From Phytoseiulus persimilis (lineage: Eukaryota > Arthropoda > Arachnida > Mesostigmata > Phytoseiidae), in NCBI GenBank assembly GCA_037576195.1, contig CM075103.1, positions 930,001-994,000 of the forward strand: a stretch of 64,000 nt of DNA. Direction: 5' to 3'. Positions 12,975-22,487 of this stretch are shown in pieces (position 1 is the stretch's first letter; every line of letters starts with the position of its first letter). Position numbers and translations under genes: made by a program. Below the pieces are notes generated by a model, which did not search any database, had not been told where the DNA came from, and saw only the letters and a program-made list of their open reading frames with translations.

Positions 12975-14460
12975 CTAGACTATTGACATATCGATGGCTG
13001 ATGCACTGTCTTCTGCTGCATGATCACCGTCATGATAGATGCCGCTCGCTGCAAGAGAAAATAATGAGGTTCTTTTCCAAGATTCAGCTCAATTTGACCT
13101 GTGTACTCGATTTGCTATAGAGAACTCACAGGAGCTTGGAGCGTGTCTGATCTCCATCTGATCCTCATAAACCGAGGATTGCGGCCTGATGGGCGATAAG
13201 TCGATGTCCAATGCACCTCTCGGAATCTCCTCGATACTAGCGATACGATAACTTTCACAGCTGAGCGAATCTTCTCCAAATTCCTGGTGCAAAACAAAAT
13301 CTTATCCTTGTGGACCGAGCTCCTCCAGATGTCTCCCGAGACGAGAAGATTGAGGTCTTCTAGATGCAGCCTAACTGTTCTTCCTCTCACCTCTTTTTTC
13401 ACCACGTCAAAACTGCTCTCCGATACGTTTTCCATTTTACGATACCCAGGAGGAGAAGACAAAGCCACGGTTTCGTCGAATCTTCGAGAAAAGCAAATAC
13501 TGAGCTTCAGGGAAAGCGCGTTCATGAGCCTGCCCACGAACAATGTTGTTGGGATTCACGCCTCTGAACGAATCAGCTAGATTCTGGCATCTTACGATTG
13601 GTATTTGTGAGTTTCCGCAGAATCGCAGTTGCTGTCGTCTTCGTTGTCGTCGTAATCTTCGAGATCGTCCTCAGAAAACAATTTTCTTCTTGAGAGGGAA
13701 GACGCCGAAGTGGGGGAACTCGGACTAGATCGAGACATCTCCATCACGGAAACATGTGTATCGTTCCCCGTGAACGTCGCGAAAGGCGCTGCCGGAGAAT
13801 GAGAGTTAGCGTCGATCTCCACTGAATTGAGAACTCTCGTCTCAATCACTGAAACCCACCGAATATTTGAGCGATGTCATAGTTTGGTGGGATCGTGACT
13901 TCCGTTTGCGTGGTCATCGATCGAATCTGTCTCGAAACACTCGAGACGGGAGATTTCAACTCTATCGTCGAGCTGTGTGAGTCAAGTAGACTAGCGCCAA
14001 CCCTCCGTCGAGCTGACGTCGGAGTCGGTGACGGCACAATTTTCCTTTGGAAAAACGCGTTTATTGCTCTTTCGTATCGCTGCTCGGCACTCTGAGATCG
14101 AACGGGTGGCAAGTACGCAGCTGGATTCGTCGTGTCAAAGACCTAGCGGAGGAAATCAGGGGGGCATTAGGTTCACTTGAAAGGATGGTCAGTTGAGAGG
14201 GGATACATCGCTCTGCCAGACTTCTTACGCTGCTGAGGAACTCTCCGCTCCAACGGATTCAACTCATTGCAAAGTGAGCTCACCGTAGGATTCATGGTTG
14301 ATTGCCAATCGATACAGGGGCTGAAGGAGTGCTGCTCTCGCAGGGCCAAAAATTGACTCTCGAAGATCTCATGGGTGGAAATTGGCTCGTTCAAACGATC
14401 CGGCGTCGGAAAAGGACAATGGCTCACGCATCTCTTCGGAGTGGAAGACCCTCGACTGGG
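12975..14460 (-). CDS. BORA: Protein aurora borealis (Bora)
   Basis: Bora is a cyclin-A/CDK1 substrate that activates Aurora A and promotes PLK1 activation at mitotic entry. Minus-strand exons that chain in phase are ?-14284, 14142-13860, 13821-13596, 13481-13403, 13283-13130 and 13048-12975 (stop TAG). Family landmarks are present: HEIFESQFLALREQHSFSPC (the NPFE...FSPS box) and the Trp-containing DWQSTMNPT joined to VFDTTNPAAY. These are followed by RAINAFFQRKIVPSP, a TQTEV segment, DIAQIFG and SSLSRRKLFSEDD. The C-terminus is Ser/Asp-rich (ALDIDLSPIRP). The 5' exon start (about 14460) and any initiator exon are not resolved. The join at 13859-13822 would be a 38-bp intron, far shorter than all others here, so a one-base frame break is the alternative. 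Confidence 0.68.
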
Positions 14461-16125
14461 TGACGAAACAGGGATCGGTTATTCATTCTGGGAAACAACT
14501 CTATATCTGACAAATCGATCACGATCACGAGCTATCAGATTGGCACCTGTTCAAGTTTCGTCGCAAAAGCATGAATCCACTATGTGGTGTTTGGATATTC
14601 CTGCTCGCGTTGGTCTCTTCAGAGTGCTGCCGGTTGTTTGCGTCGTCTATTTGCCTATTCTCCAGGATTCGGAAGGAGCTTTCGGAGCTTGAAGCCGTCT
14701 GGGTACAGTTGGTCGAAGCCAGGCCCGAGTCCGTTGTCTCAGCAGTGGTCGAAATTCTCAACGGCAAACTTTTGTGGAGCATTGTAGAGGATAAAGGAAT
14801 TTGGTTGAAAACTCTTATTGTTCTGGTTGAGCGCGACGATGGAGTACAATCCATATTTTCCTGGAAAGCCGACGGTGGGAGATGAGCGGATGTTCATCAC
14901 GATTTAGAGTGTTTCGTACAAGTGTATTCCTTCCATGGCCTCGAGCCTATACGGTGTTCTACTTCCCACTATGACAGATCTCTGGGAAGAGGTGCCGTAC
15001 CTTAGGTCAACTAACCTTATCCATATTGGTTCCCTCATGTACTTGAGTTGATGTCCTTGAAATGAATGGTTGATTCCGAAGCAGCCACATAAAGTTAAAA
15101 GCTGCAACCCATCTAACGGTCTTCACTGCCAGCGATAGCAACAACAACAACGATGGGACATTTAAACATCGAAGATCTCCACAAGCTGCGGCCCGTTCCT
15201 CTCTCCTATCTCGCGCCATTCCGACGCCGCCAGATCTAGCGGGCGAGATTGACTACATAGTCGTTATCGCGCGAGAAGTCGGGATACTCATGCCTACGAA
15301 CTCCCCCAATAGATTTTCCCGAGTGGGAAATAGCTCGTTCGTAGCAGATCGCATGTTATTCGAGTGACTCCGAGCAGCTCAATAGTTTCAGGAGGCATCC
15401 TCCAGGCCGACACTCCCCGCTGGTTCACGGGGCGGGAACTCGCGCTAAGGAACCGGAAATGAGTGCTCTGATCTTCTAGCATCAACTTCTGCTTCCGAGT
15501 TTCGCATTTCTGGATGCTTTGATAGCGGATCTGCAAGCAGTATACGAATCTTTCGTGCTTAATGTCTTGCAGTTCCAGAGAGGAGCTCAGTTTACACAAA
15601 TCCACGAGTCGGTCTCCGCAGAGTCGCTGAAGCTTCGAGTAGTTTCCCCTGCGGGCGAATGCCATTTCATACTGAGCTCGGCGGGTAATCTCGGACGGAT
15701 TCGGAGGAGCGATCTCCGATTGAGTTCAAGGAAGCGGTTCCAGTTTGAGGGATCAATCTCTTCTTCATCATTCGAATTCGTCCGAGTTTTAGACGACGCG
15801 AGCTGGTGAGATTGATGCCGACCATGGCACCTCAGTGAAAGGCGGAATGAGATATTGAACCGAGCCTTTCTTCCGTACAAAGGCCCGTTCGGGCTCCGGC
15901 TCCGTCTGAGACAACTCGACGGGGGTCACACCGACCGGAAAGTCCGGGTCTGAACAGATTAGCTGACTTTGAGGCATCGATGATAAACGCAACTACATCC
16001 GTAATAGATTCTGAGAAAACCGCGGGAACCTGAGGAGACATGAGTGAGCCACCTAGGATGAACGCGGGAGATCCGCGAACACCAGAGCATTCCGAATGTT
16101 TCTTCCCAACATCAATTTTCACTGT
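14461..16125. other. Unassigned stretch with minus-strand open frames
   Basis: Minus-strand frames at about 15992-15789 (KKGSVQYLIPPFTEVPW), 15880-15587 and 15665-15294 look somewhat protein-like. They do not join cleanly and match no family I know. A frame at 14854-14525, upstream of Bora, could be a Bora 5' exon, but no splice chain supports it. I call nothing here as a gene. Confidence 0.25.
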
Positions 16126-16290
16126 GCTTATGTTCGTCCGCTCATGTGATCCCCGTCCACATGAAGAATCTCGGCGCCGTCCAGATCAGCTCGGTGTGTT
16201 TGGTTCCGTTGACGAATCTTGGCAGGAAGCTGGAGCAACACTGGTTCAGAGAACAGTGTCCATCCGATAGTTTCCACCATTTTCGCCGTC
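16126..16290 (-). CDS. Possible exon of an unrecognised protein
   Basis: A minus-strand frame reads FSEPVLLQLPAKIRQRNQTH, continues RADLDGAEILHVDGDHMS and reaches a GTGAGC-like context near 16138. The composition is protein-like, with alternating hydrophobic and charged residues, but I recognise no family and found no consistent partner exons. It lies just downstream of the LINE fragment on the same strand but does not resemble reverse transcriptase. Function unknown. Confidence 0.2.
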
Positions 16291-16429
16291 ACCCTTCGAT
16301 TGCATCTCCAACCTCGCTCCTGGAAAAACTGAATATAGTTTCATGACGAGAGTTGGATCATCAGCACAGAAGGAGGGGAAATTTAGCTGGAGTGTGGGGC
16401 TCATTTGGATAAACCGCACTAAAAAAAAC

Positions 16430-16860
16430 CTTGGGAGGGGAGGGCATTCCAACGGCGAGATGTGCGAGAGAAGAAGGTAGAGTCGAACTTAGTAGAATGA
16501 TTGGCGAATAATTGGACCGAATAGGGGTTTTGTCTGACACTACTTCTGGTTACACGGACGGGGCCGGAAGGGGAGGAACGAGAGAAGAGATTTCAGTTGA
16601 ACATCTTCCATGGAAGTATCGGTAGAATAGACAGAGGTCGGCGACCTTACGTCGGGAGGACGAGGTTTCGAGGGAGGAGGACAGGGTCTCATCACCAATG
16701 AGGCGAACAGCACGCTTCTGTTTAGAATCGAGGATGGGATGGGATGAAGGGGGGGCGCTCCCCGTTCCGCCTTCCTTCGCACACCTCGCGGAACTCCTCG
16801 AAATATCCATGTCGTTGAGGGTGTATGGGAATTCTAGATGCTCTTCAATAGTGCGTGAAT
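16430..16860 (-). mobile_element. 3' fragment of a non-LTR retrotransposon (LINE)
   Basis: Minus-strand translation gives QKRAVRLIGDETLSSSLET followed by RRKVADLCLFYRYFHGRCS and SEISSLVPP-like sequence (TEISSLVPP). Further downstream it gives FFSRTSRRWNALPSQ. These blocks are typical of the extreme C-terminus of Jockey/CR1-like LINE ORF2 proteins, after the reverse transcriptase, where the final motif is usually a W-N-x-L-P. The palm motifs and endonuclease are missing, and a stop/frame change separates the two blocks, so this is a 5'-truncated dead copy. Exact ends were not found; no poly(A) tail or target duplication is obvious. Confidence 0.75.
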
Positions 16861-19383
16861 CCCGTATTGTGGACGTCCAGGCCCTCAGTTCCCCGGGAAC
16901 ATCCAACGCCAGACGCCGACGGCTGAGCGATCGAATCGAGCTTTGGCTGAAAAAGTTGCGTGTGATCAGTGGTGGATCCGAGCGGGAGTAAGCACCGCTA
17001 AGGTGAAGAGCTACGAATCACTCGAGAAGTTGGAATTTCCCACCTTGGAAGCGGGAACAATATAATTAGCTCGCCCTATCCATATCTGCGGGCCATAGAA
17101 GATATTTGATCAAGCAGATGCTCCCTTCCTTACCCTACGAGTTCTCCAGTACTGCTCGTTGGCTTTTGCAGCCGAGAGTGTCGCGGAAATCCTCCCGCAT
17201 CGCTATGTGGGTCCAGAGAAGACACTTAGTTTGGGCAGCTGGTAGCGCGTAGAAACCACCGTCAGTTCTGTAGAGGCCGATGAGAACCCTTCCCGGTGGT
17301 GAACATCGAGTTTCATCAAGTGTTTCGGTAACTGTTCGAGCTTGTCTATCCAGATGGAAGCTCCCTATGAGATTGTTCAGGATCCGCGCATGTTTCTAAC
17401 CGTCGAATATTCAACCCTCCTCCAACGAGGTTAAGGTCATGAATCATCTCCGTTGGTATTTTTTCGCTATCGGATTTTTCCTCCCCAGTCGACAGCTCCT
17501 GACACTGAATCCCTTGGGAGAAGGAAGTCTGATTGGGAGTCGCGATCCGGTGGCACGCACAGCATGAAGTGTCTCACCGCTGGTCCACACGGGTCTGCCT
17601 TCAATAGCGTGTTCCCGAGGCGAAGAGGAGATTCCCGCATCCGCGACGGTGTTCCGTGACTACGAACATTTCCGGGACCCTCAAGAAATACACTTCTGGG
17701 TTCGTCACTGTCTGCTTGGTTTCATCATCATCCGGTGTGGACGCTCTGAGAGAACTATACCATATTCGAGTCGAGATGGGGCGACGGTATGAATCGGAAC
17801 GCCGGAGAACTCATCTCTCCATCGATCCCGAAACTTTCTCAAAGAGAAAAAGTAACACCGACTCGGAGCCGAATCGATCCTCGGAGCCCCGAATGCAGCT
17901 CAGATCTGCGGGGAGTCGTCTCCTCAGAACGTTCCTCGAAATGTCCCGCAAAAACCGTATCGACGACAGTAACAGAGCTCCTTGAGTTCAATGATGCAGG
18001 GAAACAAAGCGGGGACACATGAGAACGAGGGAGGTCAATACAGAACAGCTGGAATCCTGTCTCCTCCGCGTCAGAATTGGTTGAGTAATGCTGAAACTGA
18101 ACCTGAAGATGAATGAGAACGGAATCCAGAACCGAATCCTTTACCATGGAGGAGCCGGAGTGAACATGCATTTCCCGCGTTCTGCGGCGGAGTCCCTTTG
18201 ATGGTCTCTTCCGAGTTATCGAAGTATGGGACTATGGTTTCTCACTCTTGCTTGAACTCACTTCAAGCTCAGGCCGGGGAGCGTTTTTCAATGGTTGTGT
18301 CAGCTAATGGAGCCAACGACCAAATCGAGAAAAAATTGAACTTCTCCAGAATCCTCACCAGCCGCAGCTGAATCTCACCATAGTCTCGCGTTTGAGGAAA
18401 TTACCATGACGCAATGAATCATTGCGTTCCATTTTGTGGGAGCCTTCATATTCAGCGGTAGCGAGTACTGGGACTTGTTGGCAAATAGAGTCGCCGAAGT
18501 CGATAATCGGGAACCACCGATTTCCCTCACCGAACCGATATGGACCGATGTTAGGCGGTGAACGAGACCCGAGGGAGCTCAGCAGAAGCGCTCCCAGGAG
18601 AAATGCTGGAACGAAGATCTAGATAGACCACCCTCTTTTTCTGCTCAAATGTTTCCTCTCCGAGGTCGATTTTGAAGGGTACCGAAAGTTGGCTCAGTCG
18701 GTCGATTTCCGAGCATTTCGCTTGGGGCATGGGAAGGACCAGATCGGGTGGGGAGCGAGAGCTTCAAGGGTGCCGGTTCGAGTTTCTGTTGTATCTCTGA
18801 CGCGTCTGCGTGGGAGCAGCGGCAATTTTTGATTATCCGCTCTCCATTTGCGTTCTGAGATCTAGCGGAAGGTTTGAGTCCACGCTATATCGTGTTCCGT
18901 CGAGTGGATTCCGCGACAGAACTCTACTGTTCAATGATTTTTATGTTTCCCACTTTTAATATGGTTCCCCGTAGTGATTCATTTCCAATGCGACAAATAG
19001 GATAACTCCTCTCAGAAGAAATTGTCGGGAAGTTCTTCGTCCTGCGAACGATAATGGTCACTATCAGCAGCGGCCGAAGCAGCACAATAACAACAACCGG
19101 TGAGCATCAGATAGCAGATAGATCGAGGGTTCGCACGAATGCTCGCTTCTTGGATGGCTCCTCCGTAGAGCGCCCGTAAAGCCTCTCCTGCTCTCTATCG
19201 TGACAAGCGGGGAACAGCGACAAAGATTTACGCAGCAATCATTGTCGGGCGATACGCGGTGGAGTCACTTGCGGCTGTCGGAGCCTAATGGAAGCGGTGA
19301 GTTTCGACTGCTATCCGTCAAGGAACGACGTATTCAAATGTTGTATGGCAGCAGCTCAAAACAAACGTTCTTCAATCGTTTAG
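16861..19383. other. Intergenic DNA, no recognisable gene
   Basis: Many short overlapping frames occur on both strands (longest about 110 codons near 17839-18171), none with recognisable motifs. The end of this stretch presumably holds the promoter of the dioxygenase-like gene starting at 19384. Confidence 0.4.
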
Positions 19384-21525
19384 ATGAATTTAATGAAGCT
19401 GAGCTACAGGCTGACGGTGGCTTTAGGCCGGAAGCAGGTTCGAGCAGCTACGGCAGCGTCTATGTTGAAGCGAGGTTTCGCTGCAGCCCAAGCAGAAAAT
19501 CCAGACGACGATCTTCTACCGAAACCAGTGATAACGAGAGTCGATCGCATAAACGACACAACTCTTTGCGTCAACTTCTCGGACAATACCCAATGCAGCT
19601 TCAACACCGTGTGGGTGAGTATTTTCTTCGGTCAAAAAGCCAGTTCGGAACCGACCATCGGGCGCACATGGAAAGAACGGAGTGCTTTCGCTTGGCGCCG
19701 TCCGCCAAGACAGAGATAAGGACCGTCTTCTCAAAATCCGGTCTAAGCACGAACTTGGTTCGGACCGCTCCCCGCGCGACCAACCGCGGGGCGCGAACGC
19801 CAGGTTGTGCTTCGACTTCGGAGGACGTTCTAGGAAGTCGAGTCTTCAAGAATAGATATCCAGCTCACTCCTGGACGTCATAAAATCTGATGCGGCTGAG
19901 TCCGTGCCCAAAAAGTTCCCCAATAATGCGGGGTCGCTTGAGAACCATTCAAACTGGGTTCCGTTAATTGGCGTGGATCCACATCCCGAAGCTAACCTAA
20001 AACCACTGCCAACTTCTCAAGCCGAACCGCGGAGAAATCGACCGTTCTGATTACGTTTCCAGCTGCGAGATTCGTGTAGATGTCCCCTATGCGTACATCC
20101 ACTCACGCACGGACGAAAAGTTGATTGCACCCAGTACAGTCCTCAGTTGAATCCAATCTCTTGGTCGCTCAAAGACTCGGGCGTCCTTGAAATCTCTTGG
20201 CCGCGAGAACTGACGAATCTCCGCCCGAACGACAGCCAGCATACGAGTACGTTCTCTTCAGAATGGTGAGCGTTGAAAAGACAGAGATTGAGAACGATCT
20301 TCGATCTCTCAAAGTTCGCTCCGATTCCATTACCCACCTCGAATTCCGCGCAGGCTTTATCAGTTCAGACCGCTTTTCGAACGATCTGAACGCGCACCAC
20401 TGGAGAATACGGAAATCAATGACGAGACGTATGTGCCGCGAGCGTCCATCATTCTCTGGAATCGCGAAACGTTCGAAGAGGACCCACCGGAAGTCGCGTT
20501 CGACGACTTCATGAGCCAACGTTCTGGTTTGAAACAAGTGCTGAAAAACGTCACAAAGTTCGGGTTTTGCATCATGAGAGGTGGGTGGGAGCATCGCATT
20601 TTCCTCTCTTCCTTTAGGGCATGCACTCCGGAGAGGAGCATCCGAAGGCTCATCGTTGTAAGAGTTCTGATCATCGATTTGACTTGGCAGATGTCCCGCC
20701 CCGAGAGAATGAGGTGTCGAACATCGCGAAACGAATGGGCTACGTCCGCGAAATCGGCTGCGGTCAAACGTTCTCCATCGGCTGCGCGAAGAAACAGCAC
20801 CAACGTCAACCGCCCACTGTTGCGACGACGACAAATAATCTCAACAGTCAAGCCTATAGGGAATGGTCTCCGGGAGTTCAGCTCCTTCACTGTATCCGGA
20901 ACGACAATGAAACATTGAAGGAATCGGCAGCCATCCACGAATTCATAGACGGGTTCGCAGCCGCCCAGTGGCTCCGCTATCAAGAGCCGAGCTCTTTCGA
21001 TATGCTCACGAGAACGCCCATAACGTTCAGTTTCCTGGACATCGAACGCGACGTGAGTAGTCGCACGAGCGACTGCCTCGAAAGAAATACTTGTCGGAGA
21101 TCATGTTTATCCGCTCGCCCGAAGGCTTACGCCGGAGCAAAATCTCGGCTCCCCGCTAAACTCGAGCCCATTGATTCCAGCGATGGCATCGCGAAACGAA
21201 CCCTCTCATCTCCCTGGACTCGCGCGGCCAGATCAGAGAAGTGCACTACAGCACCCTCTCAATGCGTCCTCCGCTGCTACCGACAACACAGATGAGCCTG
21301 TTCTACAACGCTTACCGATTGTTCTCGAAGCGTTTGCGGGACACCTCTCTGGCGTTCAGTATCCAAATGCGGCCCGGTGACTTGGTGATCTTCAATAACC
21401 GGCGAATTATTGAGCGCGGAACCGGCGATTTGGAGTCTTCGAGCGAAGTCTTTATGCAAGGCTGCTATATGGACGCTTCGGAGATTCTGGCTTCCTACGA
21501 GAAGATGAAAAGGACGATGCCATAG
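19384..21525 (+). CDS. BBOX/TMLH-family dioxygenase homologue lacking metal ligands
   Basis: This is a homologue of gamma-butyrobetaine and trimethyllysine dioxygenases, the Fe(II)/2-oxoglutarate enzymes of carnitine synthesis. Five exons chain in phase: 19384-19614, 20063-20265, 20354-20580, 20691-21052 and 21181-21525. All introns are GT-AG (448, 88, 110, 128 bp). The product is 455 aa. The N-terminus (MNLMKLSYRLTVALGRKQVR) is Arg-rich and could target mitochondria. Family blocks include FNTVW joined to LRDSCRCPLC, the VLEISWP strand, FDDFM, ENEVSNIAKRMGYVRE, SPGVQLLHCI and MRPGDLVIFNNRR. The HxD iron motif (HTD in human BBOX1) is replaced by Asn-Ser-Gln (20843-20851). The distal His of the LHG motif is Glu (21412-21414), and the 2-oxoglutarate Arg also appears lost. 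Splice sites and frame are intact, so it may be a pseudoenzyme. Whether it is nearer BBOX or TMLH is unclear. Confidence 0.85.
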
Positions 21526-22487
21526 ATAGCGAGAACTGATCACTTCCCACCCAACATGAACTCGAGCAATGCATTGCTTTCCTCCAAAACTCGATCGACG
21601 CGTATAAGCGATATGAGACGCCCACCACGACTCATTGAAGATGTCAGTCGGATCTCTAGAATCACCCGAGATGAGTGGCCAGTTTTTCCTCCCGGACTCG
21701 GCAGAGAAAGGGGGGGGGGGCTCGAAACTGACGATGACGCATAGGAGGGAGTTCAAGCTTTGTACGATAGCTCGGGGAGGGGCACATGGCCCCTCTCGGC
21801 AACACCGTCCGTTCTCGTTTGGAAGCGAGGGAGCTTTGGCGCCAGTTGTCATTGACTGCTGCTTCATGGAGAGCGAGTGGAGCTTCTGCCCGTTTCTGCA
21901 ACCCTCTTCTTTCGTATATTTTTGACCGACTGTTGATCGGACGGGCACTCGGGCTGATTGAAAGAACGGACGGCCTCAGCTTGAATAATAAACAACGTTG
22001 TATAATACTTGGCGTGAGTCTCATCGGTTCACCAAGTGGCTGGTGCTCCCGCGGACCGTCCGTCGGTGGCCATGCTCGCCGAACCGCGCGGTGCTCATGG
22101 AAACAGACACACGCCTCATCTCGTATCACGAAATGTTTTGACCTGAGTCCTCTCTCCCATCATCAAACGGAGGCTTGAGGAGCAGCAGCATCCGCGGCAG
22201 CATCATCGGCATGGATGGATGGGGCAGAACAAGAAGTAGAAGAGAAAAGATCACTCTAACGGACCGACATGCAGACTGGCTGACGGCGGTAGCAGTAGCA
22301 ACAACAACAAGGTTGTGTTGTAACATTCACGAGTTAACTTGTTGCTGTTACGGAAAAAAAATTGCTGAGGTGCACACCAGACCAAAATGAGCTCGTGGCT
22401 CGACTCAGCTCATTTTTTCACATTTTTGATGATCTTTTTTTCTCGAGAGTTCACTTCGGCTCGAAGGAGACTTGGGACTGATCTCAG
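21526..22487. other. Intergenic; probable 5' part of the WIF1-like gene
   Basis: No conserved coding block. It contains a G10 run at about 21711-21720. A signal-peptide exon for the WIF1-like gene should lie in or before this region but was not identified. Confidence 0.35.

Noticed and set aside
19200-19883. 227-codon plus-strand frame overlapping dioxygenase exon 1
   Set aside because: Overlaps the conserved first exon in another frame and runs through its intron; no similarity.
20169-20983. Minus-strand frames of over 200 codons opposite dioxygenase exons 3 and 4
   Set aside because: Antisense shadows of coding exons whose plus-strand product matches the BBOX/TMLH family.
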